From: Clostridiales bacterium
GTDB lineage: Bacteria > Bacillota > Clostridia > Oscillospirales > Oscillospiraceae
DNA length: 52,315 bases
Reading direction: 5' to 3'
NCBI GenBank assembly: GCA_902363045.1
Contig: CABIYX010000006.1
Location: forward strand, 1-52,315
In this document: piece by piece, positions 40,723 to 48,041 of the stretch
How the letters are laid out: each line of letters begins with the position of its first letter
How positions within the stretch are numbered: position 1 is the first letter of the stretch
Made by a program: the position numbers and the translations under genes
The notes under the pieces: generated by a model
Told to the model about the DNA's origin: nothing
The model's database searches: none
What the model saw: the letters and a program-made list of their open reading frames with translations, nothing else

Positions 40723-41277
40723 TCACAGGCTGGCCAGATAGGCCGCCGGGCCGCTTTCATACAGGTCGCCGCCGTGGGCGTCCAGGATCACCGTCAGGGG
40801 CAGGTCCCGCACCGTCAGACGGCGCACCGCCTCACAGCCCAGGTCCTCCCAGCAGATGACCTCCAGTTCCTCCACACTGGCGGCCATCAGGGCCCCGGCG
40901 CCCCCCAGAGCGGCCAGATAGACCGCACCATTGCGGACCACCGCCTCCTTCACCGCCTGGTTCCGGGCCCCCTTGCCGATCATAATGGCCTGACCCAGGT
41001 CCAGCAGGCGGGGGGAGTAGGCGTCCATCCGGCCGCTGGTGGTGGGCCCGGCGGAGCCGATGATCTGTCCTGGGCGCTCCGGCGTAGGGCCCACATAGTA
41101 GACGGCGGAGCCCTCCGCCGGGAAGGGGAGGGCCTCTCCCGCGTCCAGAAGCTCCATCATCCGCTTGTGGGCGGCGTCCCGGGCGGTGTACACCGTGCCG
41201 GAGAGGAGCACGGTGTCCCCGGCCCGCAGGGGGGACAGGTCCTCCTTTGAGACGGGGGTGGTCAGTTTGTATTGCAT
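40723..41277 (-). CDS. Fumarate hydratase class I, beta subunit (C-terminal domain)
   Basis: A 184-residue protein of the Fe-S hydro-lyase C-terminal family, which pairs with the alpha subunit to convert fumarate and malate. IIGSAGPTTSGRMDAYSPRL near residue 72 and MIGKGARNQAVKEAVVRNGA near 95 are conserved. AGGAGGTC lies upstream of the ATG at 41277. It is separated from the alpha-subunit gene by a short gene for a 48-residue membrane peptide. L(+)-tartrate dehydratase beta is the alternative, as the families overlap. Confidence 0.9.
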   Translation of the reverse strand: MQYKLTTPVSKEDLSPLRAGDTVLLSGTVYTARDAAHKRMMELLDAGEALPFPAEGSAVYYVGPTPERPGQIIGSAGPTTSGRMDAYSPRLLDLGQAIMIGKGARNQAVKEAVVRNGAVYLAALGGAGALMAASVEELEVICWEDLGCEAVRRLTVRDLPLTVILDAHGGDLYESGPAAYLASL

Positions 41278-41289
41278 GGCATTGACCTC

Positions 41290-41436
41290 CTATTTCCTGG
41301 AATCGTAGATGGCATAGACGATACAGCCAGTAGCGGCGGCACTGACCCCAAGGATACAGCCTGCCACATCAAGAAAGCATCCTAAGTATCCAAACAAAAG
41401 GACAAGAAAGCATGAAAAGAGTGCTTTTAACAGCAT
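41290..41436 (-). CDS. 48-residue cysteine-containing membrane peptide between fumarase subunits
   Basis: The ORF lies exactly between the two fumarase subunit genes. AAGGAGG directly follows the alpha-subunit stop and is five bases from the ATG at 41436; the stop at 41290 is 12 bases from the beta-subunit ATG. The product begins MLLKALFSCFLVLLFGYLGC and ends IVYAIYDSRK. It is hydrophobic almost throughout, probably two short membrane helices, with four Cys, three of them after Gly (LGC, AGC and TGC). The DNA is AT-richer than the fumarase genes. No family is recognised. Translation is supported by the ribosome binding site and tight spacing; function is unknown. Confidence 0.65.
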   Translation of the reverse strand: MLLKALFSCFLVLLFGYLGCFLDVAGCILGVSAAATGCIVYAIYDSRK

Positions 41437-41447
41437 AAAAGCCTCCT

Positions 41448-42287
41448 TTACAGCTCCGCCGCGGCCCGGCGGGTGACATGACAGCTGACATTCACCGCTA
41501 CGGGCAGTCCGGCCACATGGGTGGGGGCGGTCTCGATGGACAGGCCCAGGCAGGTGGTTTTCCCGCCAAACCCCTGGGGGCCGACACCCAGGGCGTTGAT
41601 CTCGTCCAGCAGCTCCGTCTCCAAAGCGGCATAGAAGGGGTCGGGGTTTCTCTGGTCGATGGGCCGGAGGAGAGCGTGCTTGGCCAGACAGGCCACCTTG
41701 TCGAAGGAGCCGCCGATCCCGACGCCCAGCACTGTGGGCGGGCAGGGGTTGGAGCCCGCCAGGCGCACGGTCTCCACCACAAAGCGTTTCACGCCCTCCA
41801 CTCCGTCGGCGGGCTTGAGCATTCCCAGGCGGCTCATGTTCTCACTGCCGAAGCCCTTGGGGGCCACGGTGATTTTGCAAGCGTCCCCGGGGACCAGCCG
41901 GAGGGTGATGGCGGCGGGGGTGTTGTCCCCGGTGTTTACCCGGCGGAGTGGGTCGCCCACGATGGACTTGCGCAGATAGCCCTCGCCGTAGCCCTGGCGG
42001 ACCCCCTCATGGATGGCCGCCTCGAACTCGCCCTCGATGTGGACCTCCTGGCCCAGCTCCACGAACACGCAGGCCATGCCGGTGTCTTGGCAGACGGGCA
42101 GATTTTTTTCCTCCGCCAGCCCCAGGTTGTCCCACAAAAGGCCCAAGGTCTCCCTGGCCAGGGGCCAGGGCTCGCTCTGCCGGGCGGCGTCCAAGGCGGC
42201 CACGATGTCCCCGGGCAGGCGGGTGTTGGCCTGGATGCACAGCTTGGCCACCGTCTCGGTGATGGCGGCGGCCCGGATGGTACGCAT
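41448..42287 (-). CDS. Fumarate hydratase class I, alpha subunit (N-terminal domain)
   Basis: A 279-residue Fe-S hydro-lyase subunit from ATG 42287 (GAGGGAGTG upstream). Cluster-ligand and active-site motifs are visible: LPVCQDTGMACVF near residue 64, NTGDNTPAAI near 120, and the region SNPCPPTVLGVGIGGSFDKV near 198 with the other ligands. The beta subunit, the 48-residue peptide and the DUF1847 gene follow on the same transcript. In a strict anaerobe this would work in the reductive or interconversion branch of the TCA cycle. A promoter was not clearly identified in the 120-base gap upstream. Confidence 0.92.
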   Translation of the reverse strand: MRTIRAAAITETVAKLCIQANTRLPGDIVAALDAARQSEPWPLARETLGLLWDNLGLAEEKNLPVCQDTGMACVFVELGQEVHIEGEFEAAIHEGVRQGYGEGYLRKSIVGDPLRRVNTGDNTPAAITLRLVPGDACKITVAPKGFGSENMSRLGMLKPADGVEGVKRFVVETVRLAGSNPCPPTVLGVGIGGSFDKVACLAKHALLRPIDQRNPDPFYAALETELLDEINALGVGPQGFGGKTTCLGLSIETAPTHVAGLPVAVNVSCHVTRRAAAEL

Positions 42288-42365
42288 AGACACTCCCTCT
42301 TTCTCGTTGGGTTTGTTCCATTGTATCAAAAACCCGGCGGATTTTCCAGAGCGGCGCAGAAAAAT

Positions 42366-42393
42366 CCCGGCGGGAGGGGGACCTCCCGCCGGG
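42366..42393 (-). terminator. Intrinsic terminator of the ECF sigma operon
   Basis: CCCGGCGGGAGG (42366-42377), loop GGGA and CCTCCCGCCGGG (42382-42393) pair perfectly; on the minus strand ATTTTT follows. It ends the sigma/membrane-protein transcript before fumarase. Confidence 0.85.
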
Positions 42394-42410
42394 GATGCGC
42401 TTCCGGCTGC

Positions 42411-43982
42411 TCAGGGATAGAAGTTGAAGGGGGCGTAGACAGACCGGATGGGGCCGTATGCTCCGGCGGAGCGGCTCCCTCCCAGGTCCCGGATGGAGAC
42501 GAAGGGGTAGTGGAGCCAGCGCTCTTGATGGCGGAGAAAGACGTACCAGAAGTCGCCGTAGGACCAGTCGGATGGATCCTCCACCAGGGGGGACGGGACC
42601 GCGGCGGTGGTGTAGGCGATCCAGCCCCGCATCCCCTCCGCACCCCGGGGGATGGAGAAGGAGAAGGAGGGGGAGTAGTGAAGATGGCCTAGGCGGTGCA
42701 ACTCCAGCTCATACCACAACTGCTGGTCCTCGGTGAGTTCCTCTGCGGTCTGGCCGCCCGCCAGCCGGATCTCCGGGGAGACAGCCAGGGTCTGGCCGTT
42801 CTTTTCCCACAGCAGCCGCCCGGCGTAGTCCTCCGCGTGGAAATTTCCGGACGGATCCACGGAGAACTGCTCCTGCAAATGGAGATCGGGCATGGCCCGG
42901 TAGCGGAAGAAATGGATCTGCCGCACCTGGTCCTCCGGCAGGAAGAGGAGCCAGGAGGACAGCTCCGCCTCCCCGCCGCCCAATTCATGGAGGACGGCGG
43001 GGCCGTCGGTGCGAGGCGTCTCGTTGTCCGTGTGGTCAGTGTCATAGGTCCGGCCGGCCCTGACTGCCTCTGCTTGGGCGCACCGCTCCAGCTCCGCCCC
43101 GTCCAGGGCGGCGGCAACGTCCTCCGGCAGGCCCAGGGAGACCAGGCGGTCCCGGATGTCCTCCTGCTCCGCCGTCAGGGGAGCAACCGGCTCCGCCGGG
43201 CCGGTGGGGAGGCGTCCGCCCAGCCACAGGGCGGGGGGGATGGCGGCCAGGGTGAGGGCGAACACCCCCAGCAGGAAGGGCCGGGCGGACACCCGCACGG
43301 GTGCGGGGGCGATGTCATAGCCCAGGCCCGCCAGGGCGTCGCTCTGGTGGGCGATGCACACCAGCAGGCGGATCTCCAGGATGAGGAAGGCGATGGGACG
43401 AAGGTAATAGAGCCAGTGGTTGGTGATGGTGACTCCCAGCCAGCTGGGCTCAACGGCGGGGACCAGCTCGGACCACAGGGCGGTGGCCAGGGCCAGCAGA
43501 TAGCAGAGAAAGCCCTCCCTCAGCCAGTCCCTGGGGGGCTGAGCCTCTCCCACGGTGCGGAAGGCGGCCCGGGAGCCCCGCCACAGGGCGAACAGGAGGA
43601 GCAGGTCCATCCCCCGGATGGGCCAGGTGAGCCCCCAGTTGACGGCGGGATTTCCCGCGATCCACCCCATCACCGGGGTGGCGGCCAGAATGTCCAGGGC
43701 GATATGGATGGCCAGCAGCAGCCCGGACAGCCCCCAGCACAGCCGGAACCAGGGGTTTTCCCGCCGCAGGGAGCGGTATCCCAGGTACATCAGGGCGGCC
43801 CCCAGCAGGGGGAGCAGGTACTGGAGATAAAAAAATTCCAGCCGGAAGGTGGTCAGGGCCATCCCCCACAGGAGCTTGGACATGGCGGCCTGCCAGGGGT
43901 TGTAGTCCTGGACCTCGCCGGGGCCGGGGGGGAGATCGGCCATCTCCTGGGTGAGGCGGAGCTCAAATTCGTCCTGTTTCAC
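42411..43982 (-). CDS. Membrane protein encoded with an ECF sigma factor (putative anti-sigma)
   Basis: A 523-residue protein. A cytoplasmic N-terminus of about 35 residues (KQDEFELRLTQEMADLPPGP) resembles the start of anti-sigma-type proteins. About six or seven transmembrane helices fill residues 38-270, and an extracytoplasmic C-terminal domain of about 250 residues follows. The GTG start overlaps the sigma-factor stop (GTGA), so the two are translationally coupled. This arrangement suggests it senses an envelope signal and holds the sigma factor. No known anti-sigma zinc motif (HxxxCxxC) is present, so the role is inferred from context only. Confidence 0.7.
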   Translation of the reverse strand: MKQDEFELRLTQEMADLPPGPGEVQDYNPWQAAMSKLLWGMALTTFRLEFFYLQYLLPLLGAALMYLGYRSLRRENPWFRLCWGLSGLLLAIHIALDILAATPVMGWIAGNPAVNWGLTWPIRGMDLLLLFALWRGSRAAFRTVGEAQPPRDWLREGFLCYLLALATALWSELVPAVEPSWLGVTITNHWLYYLRPIAFLILEIRLLVCIAHQSDALAGLGYDIAPAPVRVSARPFLLGVFALTLAAIPPALWLGGRLPTGPAEPVAPLTAEQEDIRDRLVSLGLPEDVAAALDGAELERCAQAEAVRAGRTYDTDHTDNETPRTDGPAVLHELGGGEAELSSWLLFLPEDQVRQIHFFRYRAMPDLHLQEQFSVDPSGNFHAEDYAGRLLWEKNGQTLAVSPEIRLAGGQTAEELTEDQQLWYELELHRLGHLHYSPSFSFSIPRGAEGMRGWIAYTTAAVPSPLVEDPSDWSYGDFWYVFLRHQERWLHYPFVSIRDLGGSRSAGAYGPIRSVYAPFNFYP

Positions 43983-44515
43983 AGCGGATCACCTCCCAGC
44001 TTGTTCTGGAGCCCCTTTCGGATGCGGTACAGGCGGCCCTCCACCGCCCGCGGGGTGAGCCCCAGCTCCGCCGCGATGCGGGCGGTGGACTGGAGATAGT
44101 AATATTTGCGGTAGAACAGGGCGCGGTCCCGGCGGGACAGTGAGGCCAGGGCACGCTCCAGACGCTCCGCCCGCTCCTTCCGCAGCAGCTGCTCCTCCGG
44201 GCCTGGGGCGGGGTCCGGACGGGTCTCATCCAGCGCCTCAGCGCTGTGGCGTTGTGCGCTCCTCAGGTGGTCCACGGCGGCGTTCCGGCACAGCACAGTG
44301 AGCCAGGTGGCAGGGCTGGAGCGCTCCGGGTCGTACTGCTCCCGCTTCTCCCACAGCTTCAGGCGCACCTCGGCCAGGCAGTCCTCCTGCCGGTGGGGGT
44401 CGGACAGCACCCCGGACACGATGTACCGCAGCATCCCCTCATAGTGGGCCAGCAGGGGCTCCAGGGCCTCCCGGTCCCCCTGCCGGAGCCGTTCCATCCA
44501 TGCGGACGGGTCCAT
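43979..44515 (-). CDS. ECF-type RNA polymerase sigma factor
   Basis: A 178-residue sigma-70 family protein from ATG 44515, with GGAGGTGA five bases upstream; the GTG nine bases earlier overlaps that site. Region 2 runs over about residues 20-85 (LLAHYEGMLRYIVSGVL, DCLAEVRLKLW, PATWLTVLCRNAAVDHLR). Region 4 is at about 120-170 (LASLSRRDRALFYRKYYYLQ, then STARIAAELGLTPRAVEGRL). It probably transcribes its own operon. A 12-base palindrome CCGTATATACGG (44552-44563) lies in the leader. Confidence 0.93.
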   Translation of the reverse strand: MDPSAWMERLRQGDREALEPLLAHYEGMLRYIVSGVLSDPHRQEDCLAEVRLKLWEKREQYDPERSSPATWLTVLCRNAAVDHLRSAQRHSAEALDETRPDPAPGPEEQLLRKERAERLERALASLSRRDRALFYRKYYYLQSTARIAAELGLTPRAVEGRLYRIRKGLQNKLGGDPL

Positions 44516-44614
44516 GCCGGTCACCTCCTTCTGTCGTTCTGGATCCTCTGTCCGTATATACGGGGAAAGGGGGGAGAACCCACGGAAAAATCTGCCCCCG
44601 GTCTGTTTGTTCCC

Positions 44615-44643
44615 AGTATAGCAGGGCGTGGGCGGCCTGGAAA
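44615..44643 (-). promoter_or_regulatory. Candidate promoter of the ECF sigma operon
   Basis: On the minus strand TTTCCA (44643-44638), 17 bases and TATACT (44620-44615). It is divergent from the blaI-like promoter that starts at 44664. An ECF-specific promoter elsewhere in 44516-44614 cannot be excluded. Confidence 0.5.
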
Positions 44644-44663
44644 GGAAAATGTACAGGCGGGGC

Positions 44664-44722
44664 TTGACAGGAAAAGGTTTATCGTGATAAACTTCAAGCA
44701 GAGAGGTTTATGTGGGTAAACC
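44664..44722 (+). promoter_or_regulatory. Promoter with two BlaI-type palindromic operators
   Basis: TTGACA (44664-44669), 16 bases and GATAAA (44686-44691) form the promoter of the blaI-like gene. GTTTATCGTGATAAAC (44677-44692) is a perfect palindrome covering the -10. GGTTTATGTGGGTAAACC (44705-44722) is a second, slightly imperfect one just downstream. Their centres are about 29 bases apart. Both resemble BlaI/MecI operators in size and layout. Confidence 0.85.
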
Positions 44723-44756
44723 TGATGGAAATGTCATGGGCAGAGGAGGGATCAGG

Positions 44757-45110
44757 ATGAACAAGCTGTCAGACGGGGAGTGGAAGCTGATGGAACTGCT
44801 GTGGGAGGAGTCCCCAGTCAACTCCACCCGCCTGGTGGAGCGGTGCCGGGAGCGGCTGACCTGGAGCAAGAGCACCACCTACACCGTGCTCCGCCGCCTG
44901 TGCCGGAAAGGGGCGGCGGTGAACGAGGGGGCCGTGGTCTCCCCGAAGCTGGGCCGGGAGGAGGCCCTGCGGGCCCAGGGGGAGGAGCTGGAGGAGCAGG
45001 CGGGGGGGCTGTCCCCCTTCCTCAACGCCTTTTTCAGCGGGCGGCGGCTCACCCCGGAGGAGGCGGAGGAACTGAAGGAGTTGATCGACCGGCACACCTG
45101 GGAGGGGTGA
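44757..45110 (+). CDS. BlaI/MecI/CopY family repressor
   Basis: A 117-residue winged-helix repressor. LSDGEWKLMELLWEESPVNS (residues 4-23) and TWSKSTTYTVLRRLCRKGAA (about 35-54) are the helix-turn-helix region. The C-terminal part (about 75-117) is the dimerisation helix region with the EAEELKELIDRH end. AGGAGGGATC precedes the ATG at 44757. It should bind the two palindromes upstream and repress itself and the M56 peptidase gene that follows after five bases. No beta-lactamase or PBP gene is near. Confidence 0.92.
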   Translation: MNKLSDGEWKLMELLWEESPVNSTRLVERCRERLTWSKSTTYTVLRRLCRKGAAVNEGAVVSPKLGREEALRAQGEELEEQAGGLSPFLNAFFSGRRLTPEEAEELKELIDRHTWEG

Positions 45111-45115
45111 GAGGC

Positions 45116-46408
45116 ATGACGGACTATGTGCTTCATCTCGTGCTGTTATTTGGAAACTGGGGGCTCACTCTGGGGATGATGCTGGGCGGGCTGCTGCTGC
45201 TCCGGCCCCTGCTGCTGCGGGCGGTCACCCCACGGCAGCGGACCTGGCTGTGGATGCTGGGGTGGTACGGGACATTTCTGACCTCGGCGTTTGAAGTCCT
45301 CGGCCGGTTCCACCTTCTGCCTGTCACCTTCCGGGACCTGATCACCCCCAGGACGGATATGGGGGCGATGCCAGCCTATCTGCCCAGCGAATACTGGGGG
45401 GCGGGGGAGTATACCCTGGCCCTGCCGGGGGGCGCGGCGGTGGCGGTGGAACTCTCCGACCGGGTGCTGCTCCTTCTTGGGCTGGTGTGGCTGGCCGGCG
45501 TGGCGGCGGGAGCCGTCTGGCTGTGGCGGCGGAGCAGACAGGTGAAGGCCCTGGGCCGGCAGGGCCGCCTGCTGGAGGAGGATGATCCTCTGATGCGCGC
45601 CCTGGACCGGCAGCCGGATGACCACAATGTGACGGTGCGGCTGTGCCGGGGGCTGTCCTCCAGCTTCGTGTACCCCGATGGGGAGAGGCTGGACGGGGTG
45701 CGGTGCGATATGATCTGCCTCCAGGAGGAGCTGTCCCCCCAGCGGCGGGAGCTGGTGCTGCGCCACGAGTGGAGCCACATCCGCCTGAACCACGGCTGGA
45801 TGAAATCTTGGGCGTGCGGCGCCCTGCTCCTGTTCTGGTGGAACCCCATTTTGTGGGCGGCCTACCGCTGCTTCTGCCGGGATCTGGAGCTGGCCTGCGA
45901 CGAAAAGACGCTGGAGGGACTGAGCGGCCCGGAGGAGCGCCGGGAGTACGCCCGGACCCTGGTAGAGCTGGCGGCGGGGCGGCAGCTTTGGGAGGTGCCC
46001 CTGGCCTTCGGGGAGAGCGACGCGGCCCTCCGGGTGAAGGCGGCGGCGGCCTGGCACAGGCCTGAGAAGTGGGCCAGGCGGGGCGAGTGGTGCGCCTTTG
46101 TCCTGGTGCTCCTGTTCTTTGTGGGAGGGCCCCGAAGGATCCCCTATCTGCCCCAGGAGCTGGCCGGGTACTGGCAGCAGGCGGCGGTGGAGGTGGAGGT
46201 CCCCAACAGCTGGACGCCAACGGAGCGCTGGATGCGCGCGGACCGGGAGGGCTTTGTGACCCTGCTGGCCAAGGATACCCGGGGGGTCTGGCACAAGCAG
46301 ATCTACCTGTATCGGATCCGGCAGGACGGAGGCTTTGAGGGCAGCGGCGGCTGGCTCACCCTGTCCGGTCCCCCGGAGCTCACCGGCTTTCAGCAGGGAC
46401 TCTGGTGA
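45116..46408 (+). CDS. BlaR1/MecR1-like membrane metallopeptidase (M56)
   Basis: A 430-residue protein with transmembrane helices near residues 5-35, 45-60, 115-140 and 235-255, and a zinc peptidase domain with HEWSHIRLNH (about residue 216; HExxH variant of family M56) and ELACDEKTLEG further on as the third ligand region. Another hydrophobic segment at about 325-340 leads to a short C-terminal domain of about 90 residues. The penicillin-binding sensor domain of true BlaR1 (about 240 residues, STYK) is absent, so the signal it senses is not likely to be a beta-lactam bound in that way. It should cleave or trigger loss of the repressor encoded upstream. Confidence 0.88.
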   Translation: MTDYVLHLVLLFGNWGLTLGMMLGGLLLLRPLLLRAVTPRQRTWLWMLGWYGTFLTSAFEVLGRFHLLPVTFRDLITPRTDMGAMPAYLPSEYWGAGEYTLALPGGAAVAVELSDRVLLLLGLVWLAGVAAGAVWLWRRSRQVKALGRQGRLLEEDDPLMRALDRQPDDHNVTVRLCRGLSSSFVYPDGERLDGVRCDMICLQEELSPQRRELVLRHEWSHIRLNHGWMKSWACGALLLFWWNPILWAAYRCFCRDLELACDEKTLEGLSGPEERREYARTLVELAAGRQLWEVPLAFGESDAALRVKAAAAWHRPEKWARRGEWCAFVLVLLFFVGGPRRIPYLPQELAGYWQQAAVEVEVPNSWTPTERWMRADREGFVTLLAKDTRGVWHKQIYLYRIRQDGGFEGSGGWLTLSGPPELTGFQQGLW

Positions 46409-46463
46409 CGGGACTCAGGGTTTTTGTCCAGTGGAGGACGGATAAGCCCGGGGGAGAAACAGA

Positions 46464-46505
46464 AAAACAGTGACCGGGAATCACGCAGTTTCCGGTCACT
46501 GTTTT
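46464..46505. terminator. Intrinsic terminator downstream of the M56 peptidase
   Basis: AAAACAGTGACCGGGAA (46464-46480) pairs with TTTCCGGTCACTGTTTT (46489-46505) except for one base. The gap 46506-46665 to the next, convergent gene has no gene that I support. Confidence 0.85.
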
Positions 46506-46665
46506 ATTATGTCCCTGTTTGAAAACGAGTTTGCGGCGGGGCTGAAACGACATTGGACCGCCTCAGAGGAGACGGCCCGATGGGGGTGTTTATAGAGCAT
46601 GGAGCGGTCTGCGATCATTTGTTTCATGTTACCTGATCTTCGTCATCGAACTTTAAAGCTTTGAT

Positions 46666-47076
46666 TTAATCTCTTACTGCGACAGCCCAATAAATGTCAA
46701 TTTCCTCACCATCGACAGCAGCCTTGGCCACACATTCATAGCTCTTATTTAAAAAGCCTAATGTTTCCGAAATGTGACCTTCTTTACCGGCGGCGATTGT
46801 TGTTTTGTGCTTTCCATTAATAGAAATTTCCACATCTGTTTTCCCGTTGTTTTTCACATAGAAGTTGAACGTAGAGCCATTTCTGTCATTCAAAACCTCT
46901 GTGTGAGTGAATTTAGAGCCAGTAAAAGTACCATCATCGCTCATACGTGGCGCAGGAAGCAGTTGCTCGTTGGAGATACCAGTATCACTGGTCATTGCGA
47001 ACGAAGAAACAGGGAGTGCAGCAGTTAGAAGACCGAGTGCAAGCCCTACACCCAAAATTTTTGATAATTCTTTCAT
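46666..47076 (-). CDS. Small secreted protein, unknown function
   Basis: A 136-residue protein with a clear signal peptide (KELSKILGVGLALGLLTAAL, cleavage near SSFA at about residue 27). The mature part of about 109 residues looks all-beta (STFNFYVKNNGKTDVEISIN, then KTTIAAGKEGHISETL), with one Cys. It may be a small adhesin-like or protective domain, but no family is recognised. Its AT-rich coding DNA differs from the neighbours and suggests recent acquisition. It has a promoter that is back-to-back with the PadR gene promoter. Confidence 0.7.
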   Translation of the reverse strand: MKELSKILGVGLALGLLTAALPVSSFAMTSDTGISNEQLLPAPRMSDDGTFTGSKFTHTEVLNDRNGSTFNFYVKNNGKTDVEISINGKHKTTIAAGKEGHISETLGFLNKSYECVAKAAVDGEEIDIYWAVAVRD

Positions 47077-47170
47077 TACAAATCACCTTTCCAAATTTTT
47101 TTAAAAAGATTGTTCGCTTATGAATGAATTTCATAGAGTCTTTGCTCGAATGGACCGGTCCTTGATCATT

Positions 47171-47238
47171 AATATAGCACTAAATTTTATATTTGTCAAT
47201 AATAAATATATTGACAAAAGAAAAATTTGTTTTACAAT
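47171..47238. promoter_or_regulatory. Divergent promoters sharing a palindrome (secreted protein / PadR operon)
   Basis: Leftward: TTGACA (minus strand, 47199-47194), 17 bases, TATATT (47176-47171). Rightward: TTGACA (47211-47216), 16 bases, TACAAT (47233-47238). The two -35 boxes are parts of a perfect inverted repeat TTTGTCAAT (47192-47200) and ATTGACAAA (47210-47218). A single regulator, most simply the PadR protein, could control both directions. The leftward leader also contains the palindrome GGACCGGTCC. Confidence 0.75.
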
Positions 47239-47271
47239 AGTATTGGGCTCAAAAGAATGATGTGAGGTTCC

Positions 47272-47649
47272 ATGGAAAAGAACACAAAACGAAGCGGGAC
47301 CCCGGAGGGGTTCCGGGAATCCTTAAAAAAGGCAACGACCGAGATGCTGGTGCTGTTTCTCCTGCGCCGGCGGTCCATGTACACCTATGAGATGATGAAC
47401 GAGATCGAGGCGCTCAGCCAGGGGGTCATCACCTTCAACACCCTCTATCTGACCATCCACCGCCTTCAGGACTTTGGCTATGTGGAGGAGCAGGGAAAGG
47501 TGGTCAGCGAGGACAACCGGGTCCGGCTCTACTTTGCCATCACCCCAAAGGGGGAGGGGTATCTGGCTGCCCTGATCCGGGAGTACCGGCAGTATACCGA
47601 TACAGTGGACCAGATCCTGGGCCTGCCGGAAAGGGGGAAGGAAGTATAA
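47272..47649 (+). CDS. PadR family transcriptional regulator
   Basis: A 125-residue winged-helix protein. The HTH region includes TEMLVLFLLRRRSMYTYEMM (about residues 22-41), with FNTLYLTIHRLQDFGYVEEQ after it and the wing VVSEDNRVRLYFAITPKGEG. The C-terminal helix is for dimerisation. PadR proteins commonly control a following DUF1700-type membrane protein gene in Firmicutes, as here. The ribosome binding site (TGAGG) is weak. Autorepression at 47171-47238 is likely. Confidence 0.9.
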   Translation: MEKNTKRSGTPEGFRESLKKATTEMLVLFLLRRRSMYTYEMMNEIEALSQGVITFNTLYLTIHRLQDFGYVEEQGKVVSEDNRVRLYFAITPKGEGYLAALIREYRQYTDTVDQILGLPERGKEV

Positions 47650-47663
47650 ATACCTGGAGCACC

Positions 47664-48041
47664 ATGGGGGACTACTTCCGCGCCCTGGAACGCTGTCTGG
47701 ACTGCCCCGGGAAAGACCGGGAGCAGTTTCTGGCCCAGGCCCGGCGGATGGCCGACGATTTCCTTCAGGGCAAGCCCGACGCCACGCCCGACGAGGTGGC
47801 CGGCTTCCTGGGGGAACCGGAGGAGCTGGCCCGGTGCCTGCTGGAGGAACTGGATCCGGAGCTGCTGGAACGCCGGAAGAGGCGGAGAAAGCTGGGCAGA
47901 CGGATCCTGACGGGCGTGGTTGCGGCAGTCATGGTTCTGTTGATTGCCTGGATCATTTTGCTGGAAACGCAGCCTCTGATGGTTGAAGTAACAGAAACAC
48001 TGACTATTTATGAAGATAAGGAGGGGCCTGATGAAACGTAA
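47664..48041 (+). CDS. DUF1700/HAAS-type membrane protein
   Basis: A 125-residue protein. The N-terminal helical HAAS-like domain (about residues 3-65: DYFRALERCLDCPGKDREQF, then FLGEPEELARCLLEELDPEL) is followed by a basic stretch and one transmembrane helix (about 80-100), then a short outside tail. This layout accompanies PadR regulators in many Firmicutes and may act in signalling to the regulator. It overlaps the next gene by 11 bases. Confidence 0.8.
   Translation: MGDYFRALERCLDCPGKDREQFLAQARRMADDFLQGKPDATPDEVAGFLGEPEELARCLLEELDPELLERRKRRRKLGRRILTGVVAAVMVLLIAWIILLETQPLMVEVTETLTIYEDKEGPDET

Noticed and set aside
46496..46627. Minus-strand ORF of 43 codons downstream of the secreted-protein gene
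   Set aside because: The ribosome binding site is poor and the frame runs into the terminator hairpin at 46464-46505, so it is probably not translated.
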